In this document: in pieces, positions 21,097 through 29,269 of the stretch
Layout of the letters: each line of letters starts with the position of its first letter
Position numbering within the stretch: the first letter of the stretch is position 1
Assembly: GCA_041398225.1 (NCBI GenBank)
Contig: JAWKVD010000018.1
Span: 1 to 64,000 of the forward strand
From: JAWKVD01 sp041398225
GTDB lineage: Bacteria; Pseudomonadota; Alphaproteobacteria; Caulobacterales; Hyphomonadaceae
Length of the DNA: 64,000 nucleotides
Direction: 5' to 3'
Made by a program: the position numbers and the translations under genes
Notes under the pieces: model-generated
What the model saw: the letters and a program-made list of their open reading frames with translations, nothing else
The model's database searches: none
Told to the model about the DNA's origin: nothing

Positions 21097-22257
21097 TCAG
21101 CGTTTGTAGGTGTGCGGCACAAAAGGCAGTGCGGCGATTTCGGCGTCCATCGGCTTGCCGCGGACGATCAGCTTCACGGGCGTTCCCGGCTTCGTGTGCC
21201 CGGCCGCGACATAGCCCATCGACATCGGCGCGTTCAGCGTCGGTCCGAAACCGCCCGAGGTCACCACCCCGATGGTCTCGCCCGCGTCGGTCTGGATCTC
21301 GACGCCTTCGCGCGCCGGCGCACGTCCCAGCGGCCGGATCCCGACACGCTTGCGCGGCGCGCCGTCCTTGATCTGCGAAAGAATGCGCTCAGCGCCCGGG
21401 AAGTCGGCGCGCGCCCTGCGCGATTTCGAAACCAGCCAGGTCAGCGAGGCTTCGACCGGCGTCGTGCCGGCGTCGAGGTCGTGGCCATAAAGGCAGAGCC
21501 CGGCTTCCAGACGCAGGCTGTCGCGCGCGCCAAGGCCGATCGGCTTCACCCGGTCGTCGGACAGGAGTTTTCGGGCCAGCGCGTCGGCGTGCTCGCGGAA
21601 CACCAGGATTTCGTAGCCGTCTTCGCCGGTATATCCGCAGCGCGACACCACCACCCGTCCGAACGCTTCGCTGACGATGCGGCGATGCTCCATGAAGGAC
21701 AGTTCGGCGGCGCCCGGGAAGAGGGCGTCGACGACGGCCTCTGCCTTCGGTCCCTGCACCGCGAGCAGGCCGCGATCGTCCGCCCGGCGCAGGCTCGCCT
21801 TGCCGGCGGCCGCCTGTTCGATCAGGGCGAAGTCCTGCTCCTTGGTGCCGGCGTTGACGATGACGTAGAGCATGCCCTGCCGGTCTTCGGCGGCGGGACG
21901 GCAGATCATCAGATCGTCGAGGATGCCGCCTTCGCTGTTGAGCAGCACGGACAACTGGTTCCGCCCCGGCGCGAGGCCGGCGATGTCCGACGGGACCAGC
22001 GATTCGATGATCGCGGAAACCGCCGCGTGCGCGGCGTCGCCTCCGCCGATCTCGGGCAGCGCGAGAAAGCAGGGGCCCATGTGCGAGACGTCGAACAGGC
22101 CGCAGGACGCGCGCGTCCAGTTGTGCTCGGCCAGAACGCCCTCGGGGTATTGGATCGGCATGTCGTAGCCGGCGAACTCGCCCATGCGCGCGCCCAGCTC
22201 GACATGCAGCGCGTGCAGCGGCGTTTTCTTGAGAGGGGTGTCACCAGACTGGGTCAA
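21097..22257 (-). CDS. gcvT: glycine cleavage system aminomethyltransferase (T protein)
   Basis: 386-residue tetrahydrofolate-dependent T-protein. Family hallmarks are FAGYDMPIQYPEGVLAEH, GLFDVSHMG, and RCGYTGEDGYEI; the C-terminal barrel ends VPHTYKR. TTG at 22257 is chosen as start because GGAGG lies 6 bases before it and no ATG or GTG is better placed. First gene of the operon; the tandem glycine riboswitch lies in its leader, 65 bases upstream. Confidence 0.95.
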   Translation of the reverse strand: MTQSGDTPLKKTPLHALHVELGARMGEFAGYDMPIQYPEGVLAEHNWTRASCGLFDVSHMGPCFLALPEIGGGDAAHAAVSAIIESLVPSDIAGLAPGRNQLSVLLNSEGGILDDLMICRPAAEDRQGMLYVIVNAGTKEQDFALIEQAAAGKASLRRADDRGLLAVQGPKAEAVVDALFPGAAELSFMEHRRIVSEAFGRVVVSRCGYTGEDGYEILVFREHADALARKLLSDDRVKPIGLGARDSLRLEAGLCLYGHDLDAGTTPVEASLTWLVSKSRRARADFPGAERILSQIKDGAPRKRVGIRPLGRAPAREGVEIQTDAGETIGVVTSGGFGPTLNAPMSMGYVAAGHTKPGTPVKLIVRGKPMDAEIAALPFVPHTYKR

Positions 22258-22281
22258 TCAAGGCCTCCGACAGCTGCGCCC

Positions 22282-22312
22282 GGCCGCCCGTGCCAGAAGC
22301 CTGGTGGCGGCC
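22282..22312 (-). promoter_or_regulatory. leader hairpin between glycine riboswitch and gcvT
   Basis: GGCCGCC and GGCGGCC (outer stem) and CCAG-GCTT-CTGG (inner stem) form a strong hairpin directly after the second aptamer and 14 bases before the gcvT SD (GGAGG). It has no U-run, so it is more likely part of the expression platform than a simple terminator. The mechanism is not clear from sequence. Confidence 0.5.
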
Positions 22313-22321
22313 GTTCGCCCC

Positions 22322-22556
22322 CGCTGTCGGATGCGCCTGAGAGATTCACGGGGCGCGACCGGCGCCCGCTTACTCCGTCGGCGGCGAAGTTTCCCGTCCG
22401 GGTCCCGCCTGGCCGGATACCGTCCGGCGGGATGCTTCGCACTTTCCAGCGTTGTCGTTACCCAGCGGCCCTTTTGCCTGAGCGTTTCCGGGGCGGTTGC
22501 GCCTTCGGCGGCGGCGCTTTCCCGAACCCGGGTCGGCGTCGCTCTCTCCCGCTGGG
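22322..22556 (-). promoter_or_regulatory. tandem glycine riboswitch
   Basis: Two glycine aptamers in series, read on the minus strand. Aptamer 1 (22556-22461) is closed by CCCAGCGG pairing with CCGCTGGG and contains GGGAGAGAG near its 5' side and AAACGCTCAGGCAAAAGG near its 3' side. Aptamer 2 (22451-22322) is closed by CGCTG/CAGCG and contains GCCGACGG and GAATCTCTCAGGCGCA. A linker of about nine bases separates them. These are the standard glycine-aptamer core elements, and the position upstream of gcvT fits. Glycine binding normally turns the gcv operon on. Confidence 0.92.
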
Positions 22557-22984
22557 GTCAATCGACAGTCCGGCAGCGCGCACCTCCCGGCGGACGCAAC
22601 CGTGCTGTTCTTGTGCGGGACCTTGCAGGCGTCCGTCAATCGGCGGCGCGCTCAAATCGCGCGCACTTCTGTGAGCGGTCCGTCACCCGCCGTTGGGGCG
22701 CCCAAAGGACGGGCGGCGACCGGTCAGCCGCCGTGCACGGACCTGTTTACGCCGCGGCCATAATATTGCATAATTGAGACCTTCTACGGCGACCGTGTGT
22801 ATCGGTTGCGGAACTGGAGGCGGTCGATCGCCGTCTCCGCTCGGCATACCGCGGACGCGTCGGCGACAACGCCGCACGTCCATAGAAAACACGCGCGGTC
22901 TTTAACCGTGGGAAAGCACTTCCCTCATTAAAGAGCGTGACATCCGAGCCGGGACTGCCGGCCGGAATTTACGAGGGAATGTCC
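22557..22984. other. divergent intergenic region between gcvT leader and panD
   Basis: About 430 bases without a gene. It must hold the promoter of the gcv operon (minus strand) and that of panD (plus strand). An AT-richer patch, CCATAATATTGCATAATTGAGA at about 22757-22778 split by the line of symmetry, stands out in the high-GC background and may be promoter DNA. No other structure recognised. Confidence 0.45.
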
Positions 22985-23344
22985 ATGTTCCTGACCATGA
23001 TGAAGGGCAAGCTCCACCGGGCTGCGGTGACGCAGTGCGACCTCCATTACGAGGGGTCGTGCTCGATCGATCTCGATCTTCTGGACGCCGCCGGCATCCT
23101 TCCCCACGAGCAGGTAGATATCTGGAACATCACCAACGGCGCCCGGATCACGACCTATGCGATCGAGGCTCCGCGCGGATCGAAGACCATCGGCGTCAAC
23201 GGCGCCGCGGCGCGCTACTTCCAGGTCGGCGACCGGGTGATCATCGCGGCGTGGGCCCAGATGGAAGACGCACAGGCGCGCCAGCACGCCCCGGCGGTCG
23301 TTCGCCTCAACGAGAACAACGAGGTGGTGAGCGGGATCGCCTGA
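22985..23344 (+). CDS. panD: aspartate 1-decarboxylase proenzyme
   Basis: 119-residue pyruvoyl enzyme that makes beta-alanine for pantothenate and CoA. The self-cleavage site is Gly24-Ser25 in EGSCSID, giving the pyruvoyl group on Ser25. Other hallmarks are [13 protein letters not shown] near the start and NVNG-like [11 protein letters not shown] 22985 is preferred because GAGGG lies 7 bases upstream; ATG 22979, two codons earlier, touches the SD. Stands alone; convergent with the next gene. Confidence 0.95.
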   Translation: MFLTMMKGKLHRAAVTQCDLHYEGSCSIDLDLLDAAGILPHEQVDIWNITNGARITTYAIEAPRGSKTIGVNGAAARYFQVGDRVIIAAWAQMEDAQARQHAPAVVRLNENNEVVSGIA

Positions 23345-23364
23345 TCCCGCCCGCCAGACCCTTC

Positions 23365-24135
23365 CTACTTCGTAAGCTCGAACGTGACGTCGACGTCGGC
23401 GGTCAGCGAGACCTGTCCGCCCGCAACCGGCGTCGGCGCCGATTCGGCTGAATCCATCGCCATGCGGGCCATCACCGGAACCGGACCGCCATAGTTGACC
23501 GACTCGTTGATGGTCACGATGCGCTTGACCTTGTAGCCGACCGCCTTGGCGTACAGCTCGGCCTTGGCCGCCGCGTCCTTGATCGCCATCACGCGCGCTT
23601 CGTCCTGCGCCGACTTGGGCTTGTCGACGCCGAAGCTGACGCCGTTGATCGTGTTGCCGCCGGCCTTCACCACCGCGTCCAGCGTCTTGCCCAGCGAATC
23701 GAGGTTGCGGACCACGATGGTGAGCTGGTTGGACGCGTTATAGCCCGTCAGGCGCGGCTTGCCGTTGTTCCGGTTGCTGTAGTCATAGACCGGGTTCAGC
23801 GACAGGTTGCTGGTCTGCATGTCCTTGTCGGCGACGCCGGCGGCCTTCACCGCCTTAAACACGCCGTTCATTTTCTCGGACTGCTGGGACATGGCGGCGG
23901 CGGCGCTCTCGGCGTCCACGCTCACGCCGACGCTGATCGTTGCGATGTCCGGCGCGCGGTCGACCGAGCCGTGGCCGTTCAGGGTGATGGTGGTTTCGGG
24001 TTGAATCGAGCTCATCGGCGCCATGTGCATCATGTGTCCATCGGAGGGCGGAGGGGTCTGCGCGCCCGCCACGGGTGCGGTCGTGCAGGCGGCGGCGAGG
24101 GCGGCGGCGGCGATTGCGCCGGCGAAGCGGGGCAT
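23365..24135 (-). CDS. SIMPL domain (DUF541/YggE-like) periplasmic protein
   Basis: 256 residues. A signal peptide with an AAAC lipobox-like site (about residue 17) is followed by a Met/His-rich stretch (DGHMMHMAPM, about 32-41) and then the SIMPL domain: TITLNGHGSVDRAPDIATISVGV at its start and AGGQVSLTADVDVTFEL at its end. YggE-type proteins are linked to oxidative stress tolerance, with unknown biochemistry. The HMMHM patch could bind metal. Start has AGGA 8 bases upstream. Confidence 0.87.
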   Translation of the reverse strand: MPRFAGAIAAAALAAACTTAPVAGAQTPPPSDGHMMHMAPMSSIQPETTITLNGHGSVDRAPDIATISVGVSVDAESAAAAMSQQSEKMNGVFKAVKAAGVADKDMQTSNLSLNPVYDYSNRNNGKPRLTGYNASNQLTIVVRNLDSLGKTLDAVVKAGGNTINGVSFGVDKPKSAQDEARVMAIKDAAAKAELYAKAVGYKVKRIVTINESVNYGGPVPVMARMAMDSAESAPTPVAGGQVSLTADVDVTFELTK

Positions 24136-24320
24136 GGCGTCATCCTTTTGTTGCGTCGTCCGGGCGTTTTGCAGGCCGGACCGGCGTTATCCATGAACCC
24201 GATCCGGGGGGCAAACCTTGGCGCGGTCAAGGCGGCATCGCGGCGACAACATCCCGGTTTTCCTTACCGTTAAATTGCGTATTGTGCGCGCCTTCGGGAA
24301 GCGCCCGCCCAAGCGCGCGG

Positions 24321-24396
24321 GGGCCTGTAGCTCAATGGTTAGAGCCGGCCGCTCATAACGGTCTGGTTGCAGGTTCGAGTCCTGCCGGGCCCACCA
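24321..24396 (+). tRNA. tRNA-Ile2 (CAU, lysidine-type)
   Basis: A 76-base cloverleaf: acceptor GGGCCTG/CGGGCCC (one U-G pair), anticodon loop CTCATAA (CAT), T arm GCAGG-TTCGAGT-CCTGC, encoded CCA. Of the three CAT tRNAs in the window this one has the short D loop and C-rich acceptor typical of the isoleucine tRNA whose C34 TilS converts to lysidine, to read AUA. An elongator-Met identity is less likely because another gene (49357) fits that better. Confidence 0.85.
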
Positions 24397-24593
24397 TCCC
24401 CCAGATTCGCCTGGTTTCGCGCCGTCGGCGACTCAGGCTAGGCGCAAAGAACGATCCGGCGTGCGTACGCGTTTGGTGTGGGGACGGGGGAACCGGATCG
24501 ACCCTCTATCCGTATTGAGTCTTGCGCCTTCCGCCCTCGGCGGGTTGCGGCGCGGCGTATGCATGGCCGGAGTATTGGCCCCGGAAACCGGAA

Positions 24594-25103
24594 ATGCAGG
24601 CCGGAGATATGCAGATCAGGACGCGCATTCTTAAGCATGTGATCGCCCTAACGGCGGGCGTGGCCGCGTGCGCCCCGTTCGCCGCTGCGCAGACGGCGCC
24701 CGCGCCCGCCCCGATGTCGGGCGAGCCGTGCAGCGTGCCAACCGTGACCATTTACTATGATGACGAAGCGTCCGCCCTGTCGCCGGAGACGCAGGCCCTG
24801 ATCGGCAAGGTCGGTTCGGCAGCCGCCGAATGCGCCAGCGAGCACCTGACCCTGGTGGCGCGGGTGCGCCCCGGCGCCAGCGCCGAGGAACTTGAAGCCA
24901 CCCTGCAGTGGATGAAGCGCGTTTCGAGAGAATTGCAGGCCGCAGGATTGTCGTCGGCCCGGATCCGCATGTCGGCCGAGCAGGCGAGCCCGGGCGTCGC
25001 CGCGCGGTATATCGATATCGTCACCGACGAGGCCGCGCGCCGGATGCCTCCGGCCGCTGGCGATCCGCCGCCCTACAGCGTCATTTCCTACCGGCCGCAC
25101 TAG
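24594..25103 (+). CDS. exported OmpA-like-domain protein, small
   Basis: 169 residues. Signal peptide of about 31 residues ending AAAQ. The mature part starts VTIYYDDEASALSPETQALI, which resembles the first strand and helix of the OmpA C-terminal peptidoglycan-binding domain, and continues with a helix-strand pattern (LTLVARVRPGAS, RIRMSAEQASPG), so a divergent OmpA-like fold is likely. The Asp/Arg pair that binds diaminopimelate is not evident. The start could be ATG 24594 or 24609; neither has an ideal SD. No operon partner. Confidence 0.65.
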   Translation: MQAGDMQIRTRILKHVIALTAGVAACAPFAAAQTAPAPAPMSGEPCSVPTVTIYYDDEASALSPETQALIGKVGSAAAECASEHLTLVARVRPGASAEELEATLQWMKRVSRELQAAGLSSARIRMSAEQASPGVAARYIDIVTDEAARRMPPAAGDPPPYSVISYRPH

Positions 25104-25146
25104 ACGGTCCGATCCAGCTGGCGGAGCGGGCGCGGGAGTTCCGCGC

Positions 25147-25440
25147 TCAGGCCGGTTCCAGAAGATTGCGCAGCGCGGCGGCGAACACGCCGCTGAGCAC
25201 GCCCGCGGCCGTGGTCAGAACAAGCGTTCCCAACGCACCCAGCAGATCCTCGGAGCTGTTCAGCCCCGCAAGCACGACGCCGAATGCGGCGCCGATCACA
25301 AGACCGACAAAGCCCCCGGCTAGCGCGCTGGGCGTATTGCCCGGGCGGGCGTCGGCATCCTCGCGTACGGGATGCGCGCGTTGCGAGAGCGTCCGCGACG
25401 CCAGTATGGCGCGGCGATGGCGTGTTTCGATACCGTACAT
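25147..25440 (-). CDS. hypothetical small membrane protein
   Basis: 97 residues. The first 38 are basic and polar; two hydrophobic stretches follow (about 40-60 and 68-90), Gly/Ala-rich with glycine-zipper spacing. I do not recognise a family. The start is well supported: GGAGGA lies about 6 bases before ATG 25440. Convergent with the OmpA-like gene. Confidence 0.6.
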   Translation of the reverse strand: MYGIETRHRRAILASRTLSQRAHPVREDADARPGNTPSALAGGFVGLVIGAAFGVVLAGLNSSEDLLGALGTLVLTTAAGVLSGVFAAALRNLLEPA

Positions 25441-25550
25441 GGCGTCCTCCGATTCCTCGGTCCGCCCCCAGGCCGTCCATCAGGCAACGGTTGGGCGCGA
25501 CGCCGGTTCCCGCCTGACGCCGATAGAGCAGCTGAAGAATCTGTCAGGAT

Positions 25551-26345
25551 TCAGGCGTCGCGGTCAGGAAGGCTGGCGTAGGCGATGCCGCCGTCCACCG
25601 CGATGGTGTCGCCGACCACGTAATCGCCTGCTTTCGAGGCCAGGAAGATCGCCGTTCCGGCCATATCCTCGTCGCGGCCGACCCGGCGCAGCGGGGTGCG
25701 CGAAGCCACCGCTTCCGCCTGGTCGCGCGCAGCGCGATTCATTTCGGAGGCGAACGGACCGGGTGCGATTCCCGCAACCACGATCTTGTCCTGCACCAGA
25801 CGCGCCGCCATCCGGCGCGTGAGATAGATCATCGCCGACTTGGAGGCGTGGTAGGAATAGGTCTCGAGCGGATTGAGCTTGATGCCGTCGATCGAGCAGA
25901 TGTTGATCACTTTCGCCGGGCGCTCCGCGCTGGCGGCTTTCGCCAGCGCCGCATGCAGCGCCTGCGTCAGGAAGAAGGGCGATTTGACGTTCAGGTTCAT
26001 CACCTTGTCCCAGCCATGTTCCGGGAACTCGTCAAAATCTGCGGCCCACGCCACGCCCGCATTGTTGACCAGAATGTCGAGCTTGCCTTCGTGTTTGTAG
26101 ATCTCTTCGGCCAGCGCCTTGGCGCCCGCCACCGTTGAGATGTCCTGCGGGAGCGAGACGCACGGGGCGTGACCAAGCGCGGTGAGTTCAGCCGCCGTGG
26201 CGTCGCAGGCGTCGGCCTTGCGCGCGGAGATGTAGGTCTTGCAGCCGCTCTCCACGAACCCCTGCGCGATCATGCGGCCGATGCCGCGCGAGCCGCCCGT
26301 GACCAGAGCCACGCGGCCCTCCAGCGAAAACAGGTTCTCGATCAT
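25551..26345 (-). CDS. short-chain dehydrogenase/reductase
   Basis: 264-residue NAD(P)-dependent oxidoreductase. The Rossmann motif TGGSRGIG is at about 16-23, NNAG at about 92-95, the catalytic Ser in ICSIDG and Tyr/Lys in YSYHASK. The C-terminus VGDTIAVDGG is typical of FabG-like SDRs. GGGAG lies 7 bases before ATG. It sits at the head of a minus-strand block of acyl-CoA enzymes (though 69 bases downstream of the acyl-CoA dehydrogenase gene), so a hydroxyacyl-CoA or related substrate is possible. Confidence 0.88.
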   Translation of the reverse strand: MIENLFSLEGRVALVTGGSRGIGRMIAQGFVESGCKTYISARKADACDATAAELTALGHAPCVSLPQDISTVAGAKALAEEIYKHEGKLDILVNNAGVAWAADFDEFPEHGWDKVMNLNVKSPFFLTQALHAALAKAASAERPAKVINICSIDGIKLNPLETYSYHASKSAMIYLTRRMAARLVQDKIVVAGIAPGPFASEMNRAARDQAEAVASRTPLRRVGRDEDMAGTAIFLASKAGDYVVGDTIAVDGGIAYASLPDRDA

Positions 26346-26413
26346 GGTTCACTCCCGGCTGTACGCCTGACCGCTCGGTCGGCGCGTTTTGTGTTCTTGA
26401 GTGTAGAGCGCGA

Positions 26414-27550
26414 TCAATAGCCGTTGAGACGGGCGTAGCGGTCGCGATGAAAACCTTCCGAACCGTAGAGCGTCTCGAGAACGCGTGCGCGCTTCATGTA
26501 GAGGCCGGCGTCGTGCTCGTCGGTCATGCCGATGCCGCCGTGCATTTGCACGGTTTCGTTCGACACCAGATGGATGGTTTCGCCGGCGCGCGCCTTCGCC
26601 AGCGACGCCTTCTCGGCGATGTCGTTCGCATTGGCGTCCAGAGCGTCAAGAGCCGCCGCGACGCACGAACGGGTCAGTTCGATCTCGGTGAACATGATCG
26701 AAGCGCGATGCTGCAGCGACTGGAACGAGCCGATCAGCTGACCGAACTGCTTGCGGGTCTTGAGGTATTCGAGCGTCATTTCGAACGCGGCGTCGCATGC
26801 GCCCAGCATTTCGGCGCTGAGCCCGATGCGGGCGCGGTCGAGCACCTGATCCAGCGTCTGGAAACCGCCGTCCACGGCGCCGAGCACCGCCTCGGCGCCG
26901 ACTTCGACATTGTCGAACCTGATGTGCGCGGCCGGGTGGGCGTCGACGGTCTGAAGAGGTGTGCGGGTCACGCCCTTGGCGTCCGCCGCGACCAGGAAAA
27001 GGGTGAGGCCGGCCTCGTCGCCCGCCTTGCCTGAAGTCCGCGCCGCCACGATCAGAAGGTCGGCGGCGGGGCCGTCGACGACGTACTTCTTCTCGCCGGA
27101 AAGCGTGTAGCCCGCTCCGGTCTTGCTGGCCGTCATGGAGATATAGGCCGGATCATGATGCGCGGCGTCGTCGACCGCGAGCGCGGTGAGGCGTGCGCCC
27201 GAGGCGATCGTCGGCAGGTGTTCGGATTTCTGGTCCTCGGATCCGGCGAGCAGAAGCGCCGAGGCGCCGATCAGCGCCGTCGACAGCAGAGGGGTTGCGG
27301 CGAGCGTGCGGCCCTGGGCTTCGAGAACCTGTCCGAGACCGACATAGCCAAAGCCCGAACCGCCGAATTCTTCCGGAATCAGAACCCCGGCGAAACCAAG
27401 CTCCGCCATCTCCTTCCAGGCCGCGGCGTCGTGCGCGCCCCCGCCCGCCGAACGCAGGGAGCGGAGCTGGGAGATCGGAAGCTTTTCGGCCGCGAACGCC
27501 AGCGCGCTGTCGCGCAACATCTGCTGCTCTTCGGTGAGCACGAACGCCAT
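26414..27550 (-). CDS. acyl-CoA dehydrogenase, small-subunit type
   Basis: 378-residue FAD enzyme. Recognisable are LGFAGVLIPEEFGGSGFGYVGLG, the DGPAADLLIVAART middle segment, and the C-terminal MHGGIGMTDEHDAGLYMKRA. The C-terminal region lacks the Y-E-G-T type motif that supplies the catalytic Glu in classical enzymes, a feature of the small subunit in two-component acyl-CoA dehydrogenases (PimC/PimD-like pairs). The likely partner is the large-subunit gene at 29270-30463. GGGGA precedes ATG by about 9 bases. Confidence 0.87.
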   Translation of the reverse strand: MAFVLTEEQQMLRDSALAFAAEKLPISQLRSLRSAGGGAHDAAAWKEMAELGFAGVLIPEEFGGSGFGYVGLGQVLEAQGRTLAATPLLSTALIGASALLLAGSEDQKSEHLPTIASGARLTALAVDDAAHHDPAYISMTASKTGAGYTLSGEKKYVVDGPAADLLIVAARTSGKAGDEAGLTLFLVAADAKGVTRTPLQTVDAHPAAHIRFDNVEVGAEAVLGAVDGGFQTLDQVLDRARIGLSAEMLGACDAAFEMTLEYLKTRKQFGQLIGSFQSLQHRASIMFTEIELTRSCVAAALDALDANANDIAEKASLAKARAGETIHLVSNETVQMHGGIGMTDEHDAGLYMKRARVLETLYGSEGFHRDRYARLNGY

Positions 27551-27568
27551 GAGCGCATCCCCTTTTAT

Positions 27569-28186
27569 TCAGCTTGTTTGCTTGGGTCTTAGCGTTCCGT
27601 AGCGGCGCCAATCAAGGGCGTCTTCGAGGCGATCGTTGCCCCAGAAGACCTCTCCGTCCGGACAAACGAAACTGGGGGCCCCGAAGAGACCCAGATCGGC
27701 GGCCGTTTCGGTCTCCTCGCGCAGTTTCTCCTTCAACTCCTCCGAGTGCAGGGCCTCAAGCATTTCGTAAGGCTCAAGCCCGGCGCGCCGCAGCGCGGCA
27801 TGGAGAATCTGAACGTCCGATATGTCGCGATCATAGACGAAGTTCGCCTGATACACGGCCTTCACGAAGGCCGGTCGCTGGCTCTGCGGCAGGGCGAGGG
27901 TCAATCGTGCGGCGAGCAGGCCGTTCTGGGGAAACCGGTGCGGGCGATTGAAGGCGATGCCGTGTTTCTCGCAGATCCGCTCCATGTCGCGCCACATATA
28001 GACGCCCTTGGTTGGATAGACATTGAACGGGCTGTCCTTGAGGCCCTGTTGCGCCTTGAACAACGGACCAAGCAGGAAGGGCCGCCATTCGACCTCGACG
28101 CCGCGCGCGGCGGCTTCCTTGTCGATGCGCATGGCGGCCGGATAGGAATAGGTCGAGCCGAACTCGAACCAGAATTGCAGCGGCAC
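27569..28186 (-). CDS. 2-hydroxychromene-2-carboxylate isomerase-like protein (DsbA family)
   Basis: 205-residue thioredoxin-fold protein of the glutathione S-transferase kappa/NahD type: FWFEFGSTYSYPAAMRI at the N-terminus, with Ser instead of the DsbA CxxC, and LGLFGAPSFVCPDGEVFWGNDRLEDAL at the C-terminus. It would isomerise an aromatic or other intermediate with glutathione. GTG at 28186 is the start of the family homology, with AGGA 9 bases upstream. It lies 18 bases before the acyl-CoA dehydrogenase gene and probably shares its transcript. Confidence 0.85.
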   Translation of the reverse strand: MPLQFWFEFGSTYSYPAAMRIDKEAAARGVEVEWRPFLLGPLFKAQQGLKDSPFNVYPTKGVYMWRDMERICEKHGIAFNRPHRFPQNGLLAARLTLALPQSQRPAFVKAVYQANFVYDRDISDVQILHAALRRAGLEPYEMLEALHSEELKEKLREETETAADLGLFGAPSFVCPDGEVFWGNDRLEDALDWRRYGTLRPKQTS

Positions 28187-28268
28187 GATGTCGTTTCCTG
28201 CTGTTGGCCGGGGCGACTCCCCTCTGGATATTCTAGCAGACCTGAAGCCCGCCTGCGAAGGCTGGCGT

Positions 28269-29207
28269 TCAACGCTCTGAGCCGGTCGGCAGCGGGTGAA
28301 CCGCGACGCCTTCGCGTTGCATCAAGGGGCACGACAGGATCGCCTGCGCGAGTGCGCGCTGGCCCCACGCGGACAGGTGAACGCTGTCTTCATACCCCCT
28401 CGCCAGCGGGACGTAGTCCCGCGTGGACACCACAGGTATCCGCTTCGCCTGGGCTGATCCGGCCAGTTCGCGCGCCGCTTCCGAAGGAGCCGCCTCTGCG
28501 CGTTCATCGGTCGTTTCGTGCACGATCAGACATGCCGAACGGGGCAGGCTGGCCGTCCGGTCCAGAAGCAGCGGAATGGAGGCGCGGGCGTCCCCTTCGA
28601 TCCGCCTCCCATCGGAACCGGCCGCGCCGTCTCCGGGATCGCGCGCAATGCCCTGAACAAGATTCATCAGGGCGACCGGCGCGCGCGAGATCGGTTTGTC
28701 CGGCGCGGGCAGGGGCGCGAAGTCACGGTCGTCGTCGAGGTCCGCGGTCGACAGGACGACGACCGCGTAGTCGGCGTCGAGGTCGCCATGCGCCTCCAGC
28801 CACGCCAGCATGTTGCCGGGCCCCCAACCGTTCGCCGAGACGTTGACCGCCTCGACCCGCTTTCCGGCCTTTGTCGACAGCGACGACAGGTGTGTTGTGG
28901 CGAGTTCGGACTGGTCGGTGTTGAGATCGCCGAACACCACGCCGTCTCCGATCACAAGCAGGCGGAAAACGTCGTCCGGTTTTGTCGCTTCGATGTCCGG
29001 CCCGCGCAGGCCCAGCGAGTTCGTCTCATACCGCATGCCGCGATAGACCACCGACTGATCGGGCGCATTCTCATATTCTATGGTTGGGTGCGGACGAAAC
29101 AGCGGGTGGTCGCCCACGGAGATGCGCAACCACGCCTCGGCGCCTGTGGCGACCACCACGAGCGCCAGCACCGCCAGAACCAGAATGCGAACAGGATGAA
29201 ATCTCAT
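28269..29207 (-). CDS. SGNH/GDSL-hydrolase-like membrane-anchored protein, nucleophile altered
   Basis: 312 residues with an N-terminal signal anchor (about 7-26). The SGNH fold is visible: LLVIGDGVVFGD (block I, 83-94), VNVSANGWGPGNML (block II/III region) and EDSVHLSAWGQ near the C-terminus with the Asp-x-x-His pair. The nucleophile Ser of GDS is Gly89 here (GDG), so the protein may be inactive or act in binding. The extracytoplasmic location suggests an envelope polysaccharide role, as for AlgJ/AlgX relatives. No strong SD. Confidence 0.7.
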   Translation of the reverse strand: MRFHPVRILVLAVLALVVVATGAEAWLRISVGDHPLFRPHPTIEYENAPDQSVVYRGMRYETNSLGLRGPDIEATKPDDVFRLLVIGDGVVFGDLNTDQSELATTHLSSLSTKAGKRVEAVNVSANGWGPGNMLAWLEAHGDLDADYAVVVLSTADLDDDRDFAPLPAPDKPISRAPVALMNLVQGIARDPGDGAAGSDGRRIEGDARASIPLLLDRTASLPRSACLIVHETTDERAEAAPSEAARELAGSAQAKRIPVVSTRDYVPLARGYEDSVHLSAWGQRALAQAILSCPLMQREGVAVHPLPTGSER

Positions 29208-29269
29208 CGGGGGCGCCTGGTTCGACGGGCTTCACCTCAAGCAACCACGCCTCGGCCCCTCGATGGTGC

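Noticed and set aside
19321..22674. A 1117-codon plus-strand frame across the gcv operon
   Set aside because: Antisense to gcvT, gcvH and gcvPA and to the glycine riboswitch; no domain pattern.
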